Part shown: in pieces, positions 27,674 to 36,764 of the stretch | Numbering within the stretch: position 1 is the stretch's first letter | Layout of the letters: every line of letters begins with the position of its first letter | Source: Coraliomargarita algicola | GTDB lineage: Bacteria; Verrucomicrobiota; Verrucomicrobiia; Opitutales; Coraliomargaritaceae | Reading direction: 5' to 3' | Length of the DNA stretch: 64,000 nt | Assembly (NCBI RefSeq): GCF_033878955.1 | Contig: NZ_CP138858.1 | Span: 2,170,001-2,234,000, forward strand | Program-made: the position numbers and the translations under genes | The notes under the pieces: model-generated | Told to the model about the DNA's origin: nothing | What the model saw: the letters and a program-made list of their open reading frames with translations, nothing else | The model's database searches: none

Positions 27674-29011
27674 TTAAGATTCGAGACCACTCTCGAGCAA
27701 CGCGGGCACTTGTTGCAGCAATTGATCGCGTGCGATCTCGGCCTCGGTGCCAGCAGTCAAGTCGCGCACTTTAACGACGCCGCGCTCCAACTCTTCGCTG
27801 CCGTAAATGAGCGCGAAGCGGGCACCCGACTGGTTGGCGGCCTTGAATTGCTTGCCGAAACCTTGATTCTTGAGCGGATACTCAACCTGGTAACCCAGTG
27901 CTCGCAGCTGAGCGGCATCCGCCAGCGCGGCATCACGCTCGTCCTCGCCTCCGATGATCGCGATAAACTCGGGGCGTTGCATATATTCCGGCATCAGCGA
28001 CTTGCTCTCGAGCAGGTCCACCAATGTGACATCGCCCATCGCAAAACCGACCGCCGGCATATCGGGCCCGCCTAGTTTCTTAACCAGCGCGTCATAGCGC
28101 CCGCCCCCGGCCAAGGCACGCCCGGCGCCACTGGCCTCAAAGGCTTCAAAAACAAAGCCTGTATAGTATGCGAGCCCACGCACGATCCCGAGATCGATTT
28201 GAATAAAGTCACCTGCGCCGGCTGCCTTGAGATTACGCAGTAGCTGCGCCCAGTCTTCCATGCGCGCCTTAGCTTGAGCTGCGAGATCCCCTTCGAGTGG
28301 TAAATTTTCAATATACGCACGCAAACGGTCGAAGTCGCGAATCGCGATCGCCTCCTCGATGCGGCCCAAGAAGGCTTCCGCTTGCTCACCGAGCACGGGT
28401 GCCAGCTTCTCAATGGTCTTGCTGCGATCGGTGCGCTCAAGCTTGTCGATAATGCCCAACACGGTGGCACTGCCCGCCTCGTCGAGCCCCTCGGCTGCCA
28501 ACATCAACAGCCATAGGTCACGGTCACTGAGGCGCACTTTAAAGTCACCCGCACTGAGACCAAAGGCTTGCAACGCCTGACAGAGCAGCGCGATCAGTTC
28601 GGCGTCGGCGGTCGGGCCTGGCTCGCCGAAAATGTCGACATTGAACTGATAAAAGGCACGCAAACGCCCCTTCTGCGGACGTTCGTAGCGATAGTGTTCA
28701 CCAATATTGAACCACTTAACGGGACGCTTCAGGCTATTAGCCTTAGCACCGATCAAACGCGCCAACGAAGGCGTCATTTCCGGGCGCAGAGCCACCGCAC
28801 GGCCGCCGCGGTCTTCAAAATTAAACAGTTGGCTGACGATTTCTTCGCCCGATTTTTCGATATACAGCTCCAGTGGCTCCAGCACCGGGGCATCGTATTC
28901 CAAAAAGTTAAAGGCACGCGCGACCTGACGCCAGCGACCAAAAACATGATTCCGACGCGCACAGGCCTCCGGATAAAATTCCCGGAATCCGGGTAGCGTT
29001 TCAAACTGCAT
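27674..29011 (-). CDS. hisS: Histidyl-tRNA synthetase
   Basis: A protein of 445 aa, a class II synthetase. Motif 2 RYERPQKGRLRAFYQFNVDIFG, HisA signature RGLAYYTGFVFE, GGGRYDALV (motif 3 region, followed by PAVGFAMG), and a C-terminal anticodon-binding domain from EFIAIIGGEDERD. It charges tRNA-His in the cytoplasm. The anticodon domain and full catalytic motifs argue against the HisZ regulatory paralogue. It follows the HU/IHF gene on the same strand with a gap of about 105 bases. Confidence 0.93.
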   Translation of the reverse strand: MQFETLPGFREFYPEACARRNHVFGRWRQVARAFNFLEYDAPVLEPLELYIEKSGEEIVSQLFNFEDRGGRAVALRPEMTPSLARLIGAKANSLKRPVKWFNIGEHYRYERPQKGRLRAFYQFNVDIFGEPGPTADAELIALLCQALQAFGLSAGDFKVRLSDRDLWLLMLAAEGLDEAGSATVLGIIDKLERTDRSKTIEKLAPVLGEQAEAFLGRIEEAIAIRDFDRLRAYIENLPLEGDLAAQAKARMEDWAQLLRNLKAAGAGDFIQIDLGIVRGLAYYTGFVFEAFEASGAGRALAGGGRYDALVKKLGGPDMPAVGFAMGDVTLVDLLESKSLMPEYMQRPEFIAIIGGEDERDAALADAAQLRALGYQVEYPLKNQGFGKQFKAANQSGARFALIYGSEELERGVVKVRDLTAGTEAEIARDQLLQQVPALLESGLES

Positions 29012-29116
29012 AATGAATCTCCCTTAGAAAGATGCTAAACGACTAGACCTCACGATCCGTCCAAAGATTTGAATTATTAAAAAAATCAAATCTTCCGAGT
29101 CGCAGATAAGCTCTAA

Positions 29117-29425
29117 TTACAGAGCATCCACGTCCAAGTCCTGAAGCTGAGCCTTCAACTCCTTGCCAGCCTTGAACTTGATCACGGCACGCTTAGGAAT
29201 GACGACGTCAGTCTCCGGCTTATTCGGGTTGCGACCGATGCGAGATTTGCGAATCTGCACTTCGAATACACCGAAGTTGCGCAGCTCAACATTACGTCCC
29301 TCGCTCAGCGCTCTGGCGATCGCGTCGAGAGTCAGTTGCACAGTTTCTCGCACTTCTTTTTGCGGAAAATCAGTTTTATCGTAGATATCTAGAACGATAT
29401 CGCGTTTTGTAAGGTTATTGGACAT
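29117..29425 (-). CDS. HU/IHF-family DNA-binding protein
   Basis: A protein of 102 aa from the ATG at 29425; upstream codons to 29464 are not family-like. MSNNLTKRDIVLDIYDKT, NVELRNFGVFEVQIRKSRIGRNPNKPE and the beta-arm VIPKRAVIKFKAGKELK are typical. It bends DNA as a dimer. The NPNKPE arm tip and long C-terminal tail (QLQDLDVDAL) point more to IHF-like than HU. Divergent from the clpX-like gene. Confidence 0.92.
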   Translation of the reverse strand: MSNNLTKRDIVLDIYDKTDFPQKEVRETVQLTLDAIARALSEGRNVELRNFGVFEVQIRKSRIGRNPNKPETDVVIPKRAVIKFKAGKELKAQLQDLDVDAL

Positions 29426-29521
29426 CCTGGGTATGCTAGGTGGCTTGCGAAAATGAAAAATCAAAAGTTACTGTTGCTGCGATACTTCGGATCGCGAAAA
29501 CACTGTCAAACTAGAAAAAAT

Positions 29522-31126
29522 ATGAGTGATAAAGAACCACCAAATCCTTTCGAGGAAATTCAACGTCAATTAAAAGATTTGTTCAAGGACTCGAATGTAA
29601 AAGTGTCAACCCATGGTTTCACCGAAAGCGATCCTTTTGCCGACGAGCCCGAGGAGTCCGAACCGGAAAAACCGAGCGAACCCAATAAGAGCGCTCAAAC
29701 GCTGGACAATATTCGCAACTTCCATCTCAAACCAAAGGAGATACGCGACTATTTAAATCGCTTTGTCATCCGTCAAGATGAGGCCAAAAAAGTTCTATCT
29801 GTGGCGATTTGCGATCACTACAACCATATCCGCAGCACACTTTCCGGCGAAAGCACGGAAGCCACCGAGTATAGTAAGCAAAATCTACTCTTTCTCGGCC
29901 CGACCGGAGTCGGCAAGACCTACCTGATGAAAAATGTGGCGCGCCTGATCGGCGTCCCCTTCGTCAAGGCCGATGCAACCAAGTTTTCAGAAACTGGCTA
30001 CGTCGGCTCCGATGTGGAAGATCTGGTGCGCGATCTAGTCAAAGCGGCCGATGGCGACATCGAACTCGCCGAAAAAGGCATCATCTTTGTCGATGAAATC
30101 GATAAAATCGCCGCCGAAGCCGGCGCGGGAGGACGCGATGTGTCCGGCCGCGGCGTGCAAATCAACCTGCTCAAACTAATGGAGGAGACAGAGGTCAGCC
30201 TCTTCAGCCCGACCGACATGATGGCTCAGATGCAGGCCGCGATGGAAATCCAGCGCGGCGGCAAGCCGAAGCGAAAATCGATTAATACCAAAAACATTCT
30301 GTTTATAGTGAGCGGCGCTTTCGATAAATTGGCTGAATCGATCAAAAAACGACTCTCCCAAAACGAGATGGGCTTCGGAGCCAGTGTGAGCGACGAGCAA
30401 GAAGACCTCTCCGCTTACCTGCAGCACGCGGAGACCAGCGACTTTATCAAATACGGATTCGAGCCCGAATTCATTGGCCGCGTACCCGTGCGCTGCGCCT
30501 GCTCCGCACTGAGCTCCAACGACTTGGCGCACATTTTAACAACCTCAGAAGGCAGCGTGCTCCACCAGTATCGCGACGACTTCCGTGGCTACGGAATCGA
30601 CTTCGACATCGGCCCCGAAGCCATCATGGCCATCGCCGAGGCTGCCAGCCAAGAAGGCACCGGTGCCCGCGGCATTATGACCGTCATGGAACGCCTCTTC
30701 CGCGATTATAAATTCGAACTGCCCTCAACCGCGATCAAGCACTTTGAAGTTACGCCCGAAATGATCGCCGACCCCGCAGCCAGCCTACAGGCCCTCAAAG
30801 CAGAGAACGCCCACTTACAAGCTGCCGTCTGGGAAAATGACATTAAACGCTACGCCACGGCCTTCGAGAAGCAGCACGGCTTCACCCTGGAATTCAAACC
30901 ACTGGCGGTGGAAGCCTTACTGCAAGAAGCCGAACAACGTGACCAAAGCATTCAGTCACTCTGCAGTGACAAGTTTAAAGATTTTGAGCACGGATTGAGC
31001 ATCATCAATCGCAACACAGGCCAGACCGTTTTCAAACTGGGCAAGCTCGCGATCGAAAACCCAGATAAGGAGCTTTCTAAATGGGTGGTTCGCAGCATCG
31101 AAAGCGTCAAAGGAAGCTCAGATTGA
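29522..31126 (+). CDS. ClpX-like AAA+ unfoldase without zinc domain
   Basis: A protein of 534 aa from the ATG at 29522. Walker A GPTGVGKT (126-133), Walker B IIFVDEID (187-194), EPEFIGRVPV and sensor-2 GTGARGI match ClpX. Differences: no C4 zinc-binding N-terminal domain, instead an acidic tail (residues 38-56 rich in Glu/Pro), and about 100 extra C-terminal residues. The ClpP-docking loop reads MGF (283-285) where ClpX has IGF, so ClpP binding is still plausible. An unfoldase; substrates unknown. No clpP gene lies in the window. Confidence 0.85.
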   Translation: MSDKEPPNPFEEIQRQLKDLFKDSNVKVSTHGFTESDPFADEPEESEPEKPSEPNKSAQTLDNIRNFHLKPKEIRDYLNRFVIRQDEAKKVLSVAICDHYNHIRSTLSGESTEATEYSKQNLLFLGPTGVGKTYLMKNVARLIGVPFVKADATKFSETGYVGSDVEDLVRDLVKAADGDIELAEKGIIFVDEIDKIAAEAGAGGRDVSGRGVQINLLKLMEETEVSLFSPTDMMAQMQAAMEIQRGGKPKRKSINTKNILFIVSGAFDKLAESIKKRLSQNEMGFGASVSDEQEDLSAYLQHAETSDFIKYGFEPEFIGRVPVRCACSALSSNDLAHILTTSEGSVLHQYRDDFRGYGIDFDIGPEAIMAIAEAASQEGTGARGIMTVMERLFRDYKFELPSTAIKHFEVTPEMIADPAASLQALKAENAHLQAAVWENDIKRYATAFEKQHGFTLEFKPLAVEALLQEAEQRDQSIQSLCSDKFKDFEHGLSIINRNTGQTVFKLGKLAIENPDKELSKWVVRSIESVKGSSD

Positions 31127-31174
31127 GATTGAACGCGCTCCAAAGTTCCCACTCCCTACTCTCCATTCAATAAG

Positions 31175-31876
<702 letters not shown>

Positions 31877-31902
31877 GCCCCCTTAGGATATTCACTGGCG
31901 CA

Positions 31903-32662
31903 CTACATCGAACCGAGTCGCACTGGATAGAACGGGGGAATGGCATCGTCCAATATCCGCGCACTCGGATTCACGAGATGAACCTGAGTCTCAGAATACC
32001 TCAGTTGTTCGACCAAATCCGCATAGAGTTTCTTCGCTGAAGCATACTCAACGCTAAGTCTTTCATTTGATAAATCCTTCTTCGACCACTCATCGAGATA
32101 CTCTCCAATAATTGTTGTTCGAGCGTCTAAATCCTGCACGCGCTTCATCAAGATATCCACTGACAGCTTTAACTGATAATTGATCGCCTCTTCAGCAAAA
32201 AGGTTAGCAACAATTGCCGCCATGATGGGATCCGGATGTTCATAACTGACACGTATCGTCAGCAACTCCACGTCCGCATCCACCGTTACGCCTCTTCGTA
32301 ACTTCATAGAGTGACAGAGCTGAGTCACCTCTGCCAGCAACGGGGATTGGTGCCATCAGACGATCACGCTTTTTATCTTGGAGACGCTGATCCACTCCTT
32401 TTAAAACCGAATCCGACTGTGCAACGGCGACATGATAGGAAAAGTCCGCCTTGGTGGGATTCACATTCTGCTCCGAGTTTAAGTAATCCTGACGAAAAAA
32501 TTTATCGGTGACCAGCAGGGTCGCCGTGGCTTTATATATGGGCGACGAATCATCCCAAACGGAAACAGTCTCAACAGATGACTCTGCTACAGAAGCAGAA
32601 GACTCGATTGAAACAACAAGAATTACAATCAGTTGCGTAATTTTGCGTAGCATTAATCCCAT
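31903..32662 (-). pseudogene. Wzz/GumC-like chain-length protein, frameshifted and truncated
   Basis: Two overlapping frames together make one protein. The first (32662 to about 32343) has a hydrophobic N-terminal segment and PIYKATATLLVTDKFF, typical of Wzz. The second has LLTIRVSYEHPDPIMAAIVANLFAEEAI and ends SARILDDAIPPFYPVRLGS, the Wzz hallmark before the last membrane helix. The frame changes in a G4 tract (32342-32345). The C-terminal membrane segment is absent. Either a decayed capsule/exopolysaccharide gene or an indel error plus truncation. It stands alone, with no polysaccharide genes nearby. Confidence 0.7.
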
Positions 32663-32714
32663 ACATCATAACTAAACCTATGAAGGTTATTATTCAATCT
32701 TAATGAGTTTACAA

Positions 32715-34049
32715 TCAATCTTCCAAGGAGACGGCCGCTCCGTCGACGGACTCGTCGTCATCGACAAAGCGGACGCAGAAGGCGGCGATCAACATCGAAG
32801 CGCCGCCCAGCAGCACCGCGTTCATGGTATTGCCACCGAGCAGACGGGTCATGACATAACCAAGACCAAGTGAGGCGGCAATCTGCGGTAGGACGATGAA
32901 GAAATTAAATACCCCCATGTAAAATCCCATCCGACTGCCAGGAATCACATTGGCCAGCATGGCATAGGGCATCGAAAGGATGCTGGCCCATGCGATGCCC
33001 ACGCAAACCATTGAAGCCAATAACAATTTCGCATCGCCAACGAAGGCCACCGACAGCAAGCCCAGCGCACCGATCGCTAAACAAGTGGTATGAATGCCCT
33101 TGGCGCTGAACTTACGCACAATCAACAACAGTAAGAACGCAAAAAAGAAAGCCACCCCATTATACACCGAGAAGCATACGCCGCCCCATTCGGCCCCAGC
33201 CTGATACGCCTCGCTGCTATGGTCTGTGCCTCCGAAGATGTGCGTCGCCACCGCTGGAATGAAATAAATCCACATACAAAAGAGGCCAAACCAGGTAAAG
33301 AACTGCACCACGGCGAGTTGCTTCATTGCCTTGGGCATCGAGCCAATACCCTCGAAAATTTCCTTAAACGCATTGCCCACCCCTGCGGACTCACGTTTCA
33401 TTTGCTCAAACGCTTCCATATCCTCCGGCGGATACTCTTTAGTGGACAAAATCGTATACAAAACCGCGGCAAAAAAGACACCCGAGCCCACGTAAAACGC
33501 AATTTTTACGGTTTGCGGAATCGCCCCGGTGGCGCCTTCCGCATTGGTGACACCAAACCAGTTGGAGAGCATCCAAGGTAAAGAGGAAGATAGCACCGCG
33601 CCCAGTCCGATCAATAGACTCTGCATCGCAAAGCCCAGCTTGCGCTGCTTCTTATTGAGCTTATCGCCGACGAAGGCCCGGAAAGGCTCCATACTAATAT
33701 TAACCGAGGCATCCAAAATCCAGAGCAAGCCAGCCGCCATCCAGAGTGAGCTGGAATTGGGCATCGCGATCAAGGAAAGACTGGCGAGAATCGCACCGAC
33801 CAGAAAGTATGGCCGACGACGCCCAAGCCGCGTCCAAGTGCGATCACTATAATAACCGACCAAGGGTTGCACGATCAATCCGGTCAGCGGCGCTGCCAAC
33901 CAGAGAAAAGGAATCGTGCTCTCATCGGCGCCGAGGTATTGATAGATCGCGCTCATATTGGCCATCTGCAGCCCCCAGCCAAACTGGATGCCAAAAAAGC
34001 CGAAGCTCATGTTCCAAATTTGCCAGAATGATAGTTTTGGTTTATTCAT
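32715..34049 (-). CDS. MFS sugar transporter (GPH/SLC45-like)
   Basis: A protein of 444 aa with about 12 membrane segments. MNKPKLSFWQIWNMSFGFFG, the first-loop PLVGYYSDRTWTRLGRRRP and SMEPFRAFVGDKLNKKQR are typical of the SLC45/sugar-proton symporter branch of MFS. It probably imports maltose, sucrose or a related oligosaccharide. It starts 5 bases after malQ, which supports a maltodextrin substrate. Confidence 0.85.
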   Translation of the reverse strand: MNKPKLSFWQIWNMSFGFFGIQFGWGLQMANMSAIYQYLGADESTIPFLWLAAPLTGLIVQPLVGYYSDRTWTRLGRRRPYFLVGAILASLSLIAMPNSSSLWMAAGLLWILDASVNISMEPFRAFVGDKLNKKQRKLGFAMQSLLIGLGAVLSSSLPWMLSNWFGVTNAEGATGAIPQTVKIAFYVGSGVFFAAVLYTILSTKEYPPEDMEAFEQMKRESAGVGNAFKEIFEGIGSMPKAMKQLAVVQFFTWFGLFCMWIYFIPAVATHIFGGTDHSSEAYQAGAEWGGVCFSVYNGVAFFFAFLLLLIVRKFSAKGIHTTCLAIGALGLLSVAFVGDAKLLLASMVCVGIAWASILSMPYAMLANVIPGSRMGFYMGVFNFFIVLPQIAASLGLGYVMTRLLGGNTMNAVLLGGASMLIAAFCVRFVDDDESVDGAAVSLED

Positions 34050-34054
34050 AATGT

Positions 34055-35653
34055 TTATGCTTCGTTATGGCCCTGCTGTGATCGCAGCGACAGCGGCGTT
34101 TCCCTCGACATCAGCCCGCGATCCGTTTCGCGAGTGAGGGCATCTAACTCTTCGAGAGCTCCAGAGAGCCGCAGGGTATCCGTAAGGCGCCACCCCCAGC
34201 TACCGGAGGCTTTACCAGGCGTATTCATTCGAGCATCCGAGCCAAGCCCTAGCAAATCCTGCACAGGAACTACCACTGCCCCCGCTCGCGAGCGATACAG
34301 ACTGCGTATAAAATCCCAATGAATCTCGGAACCGTCGCTCCCAAAATATTCAAGTGTCATGGCACGCTCCTCCTCGATCTCCTCCGCAGTACGAGTGCTG
34401 TCTTCCCCGGCCTCACTCGAAAACCAACCCACCACCGTATCATTATCATGCGTGCCCGTATAGGCGATACAGTTTGGGACATAGTTCTCTGGCAAAAAAG
34501 TGGAACTCATCGGGTCAGTCCCAAAGGCAAACTGCTCAATGCGTAGACCCGGCAAATTATAATAATCACGCAGCTGCTCGACCTCGGGCGTGATCACTCC
34601 GAGGTCTTCTGCGATGACGGGCAAGGGCAAACCGTGATCCTCGACGAAGGCATTGAACACCTCATACCCCGGCGCGGGAACCCAGCTCCCCTCTGCAGCA
34701 GTCTCAGCCTCGCCGGGCACTTCCCAACACGCCTCAAACCCACGAAAATGATCGATCCGAACCACATCGACCCAAGTCAGGATACGACTTAAGCGCTGAC
34801 GCCACCATGCATACTTATGACTTCGATGCATGTCCCAATTGTAAAGCGGATTTCCCCACAGCTGCCCCGTCGCAGAGAAATAATCCGGGGGCACCCCCGC
34901 CATCACACTTGGACTACCGTCGGCGTTTAGACGAAAGAGCTCTCGCTGACACCAAACATCAGCACTGTCATGCGCTACAAATATAGGCAAGTCACCCACT
35001 AGGGACACCCCAAGCTCGTGAGCGTGCCGCTGAACAGCCGACCATTGCAAACGCAAGATGAACTGTTCAAAATAGACTCGTTGGATATCCGACTCCAACT
35101 CCTCAGTGATGCGCTGAAGCGCCACAGTATCACGGTCGCGAAACTCTTCAGGCCACTCCGTCCATGCGACGCGATTAAAGCGAGCCTTGAGCGCGCTGAA
35201 CAATGCAAAACACTCCAACCAGTCGCGTTCGGACTCTAGAAATACCCGGTACTGTTCCCGAAGCGGATCCGAACTCGGTAAAGCAAAAAATTTCAGCGCC
35301 GCTCGCGCGGACACTTCAGCTTTGTTTGCATACAACCTCGCATAATCCACCCGAGAGTGCAGTGGCATACGCAAGGCCAATAACTCCTGGTCATCAAGCA
35401 AACCACGCGTATGCAAGTCCTCAGGACTTATAAAAATGGGATTGGCCGCAAAGGCAGACAGCCCCTGATAGGGCGAATCACCATACCCGGCCGGATTGAG
35501 CGGCAAGATTTGCCAAATATTTTGCCCGTGTCGCGCCAACTGCTTGACCCAGCGAATCGCGGATGGCCCGAAATCCCCAACTCCAAATTGATTCGGCAAG
35601 GAACTCGGATGCATCAGGAGACCACAGTCTCGATGAAAAAGAGGTGTAGTCAT
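34055..35653 (-). CDS. malQ: 4-alpha-glucanotransferase (amylomaltase, GH77)
   Basis: A protein of 532 aa. GH77 signatures: HPSSLPNQFGVGDFGPSA at the N terminus, nucleophile Asp in VDVVRIDHFRGF, acid/base Glu in VIAEDLGVITPEV and TGTHDNDTVVGWF. It transfers alpha-1,4-glucan segments in glycogen or maltodextrin metabolism. The ATG overlaps the stop of the secreted protein gene by one base (TAATG), and the sugar transporter follows. Confidence 0.95.
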   Translation of the reverse strand: MTTPLFHRDCGLLMHPSSLPNQFGVGDFGPSAIRWVKQLARHGQNIWQILPLNPAGYGDSPYQGLSAFAANPIFISPEDLHTRGLLDDQELLALRMPLHSRVDYARLYANKAEVSARAALKFFALPSSDPLREQYRVFLESERDWLECFALFSALKARFNRVAWTEWPEEFRDRDTVALQRITEELESDIQRVYFEQFILRLQWSAVQRHAHELGVSLVGDLPIFVAHDSADVWCQRELFRLNADGSPSVMAGVPPDYFSATGQLWGNPLYNWDMHRSHKYAWWRQRLSRILTWVDVVRIDHFRGFEACWEVPGEAETAAEGSWVPAPGYEVFNAFVEDHGLPLPVIAEDLGVITPEVEQLRDYYNLPGLRIEQFAFGTDPMSSTFLPENYVPNCIAYTGTHDNDTVVGWFSSEAGEDSTRTAEEIEEERAMTLEYFGSDGSEIHWDFIRSLYRSRAGAVVVPVQDLLGLGSDARMNTPGKASGSWGWRLTDTLRLSGALEELDALTRETDRGLMSRETPLSLRSQQGHNEA

Positions 35654-36531
35654 TAACGGTCTCCTTCCAGCCGGGAGATTTGGAAAGCCCCATAATACGC
35701 GTTATGAACACCGCCATTAAGATTAAATAGCGCAAAACTTTTAATCCGAACCGGAGCATCCTCCGCCACGGGCAAACTCATGCGGCGCTGGGGAAATTCA
35801 TGCAGAACTTGATCACTCAAAGTCGTGATTTGCAGTTTATAGAGCCCAGCCTCACCAATGGTCACGCCGATCTCAATGCCAGCCGGATCGAGAAAAACCC
35901 GGGTGTTGAAACGACCGCCAGCGTCCAAAATCTGATATGTACTTAAGCCTTCGATCACAGCCAACACCAATGCACGACCTTGGCTCAATTCGCTGAGATC
36001 CGTGGCCGTATCGGCATGACGCAGTGCGATTCCGACACTGGAGACGCCCTCCGCGTCGCGCTCAAACTTGTGACCAAAGCCATCAAACTCAAATCGTAAG
36101 GAAAATACATCCCCGGCGATTAAAGGACGCTCAAACGAACGAAAAGCAACCGTCTCTTCGAAGCCAGTTCCATTTGCATAGATACCAAACGCGCGCCCTT
36201 CACGTGCAGCCGCCCCCAAGTCCGCCTCCTGATCCGCATCAGCGATAAAGAACCCCGCATACTGCTCCTCCCCCGCAATACCATACTCAGGCGCAAAGAG
36301 TTGCCAGCCCTTGAAACCGCGCCCGCCCCAGTCGCCGGTTTGCCATCCATCTGCATACGCGTCATAATACGCTTCATCCTCCGCGGCTACATACCACTGC
36401 CCATGACCAACAAGTGGAACCAAATAAGCAAGCAGCAGCACATGCGCACAAAAAACGGGGAAGATAAGGGGGGAACAAACAGACATAGCGAAATAATCTG
36501 CCCCCACCGTAAGCATCGTAATCAATGACAA
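35653..36531 (-). CDS. Secreted beta-sandwich protein of unknown function
   Basis: A protein of 292 aa. A hydrophobic export segment is near residues 17-40; the ATG at 36486 would place it at the N terminus and is a plausible alternative start. The mature part opens EAYYDAYADGWQTGDWGGRGFKGW, a pattern seen in secreted PVC-phylum proteins, and is beta-rich with no catalytic motif I recognise. The ORF is coupled to malQ (1-base overlap), so it may take part in alpha-glucan capture or be a cell-surface protein merely co-transcribed. Confidence 0.6.
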   Translation of the reverse strand: MSLITMLTVGADYFAMSVCSPLIFPVFCAHVLLLAYLVPLVGHGQWYVAAEDEAYYDAYADGWQTGDWGGRGFKGWQLFAPEYGIAGEEQYAGFFIADADQEADLGAAAREGRAFGIYANGTGFEETVAFRSFERPLIAGDVFSLRFEFDGFGHKFERDAEGVSSVGIALRHADTATDLSELSQGRALVLAVIEGLSTYQILDAGGRFNTRVFLDPAGIEIGVTIGEAGLYKLQITTLSDQVLHEFPQRRMSLPVAEDAPVRIKSFALFNLNGGVHNAYYGAFQISRLEGDR

Positions 36532-36764
36532 CAGGCCACGCTCCAGTTGACAGTTGAACTCCGCCTCGCCAGCTTAAAATTACTAATTAAACAGCACACA
36601 ATTCATAAGCTAAGCTAATGCAAGACCTCCTTAACATTAAAGAAGATGAGCAAATAGACGGTTCATCTTGCCTTTATTTAAATAATCAAAATACACAAGA
36701 ATAGGCACGAATACTGCCTCATAGACAAAGCCCGAATCTTCCAACTGAAACAAAAACCAACATA
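36532..36764. promoter_or_regulatory. Divergent intergenic region
   Basis: AT-rich 233-base gap between divergent genes. A TTGACA at 36547 has no -10 at a fitting distance on the plus strand. The A/T-rich block around 36672-36700 may include the promoter of the downstream gene. No ORF is seen. Confidence 0.35.

Noticed and set aside
36547..36590. TTGACA upstream of the PEPCK-like gene as a sigma-70 promoter
   Set aside because: The only TAAAAT-like -10 is about 22 bases away, too far, and the site is over 150 bases from the start codon.
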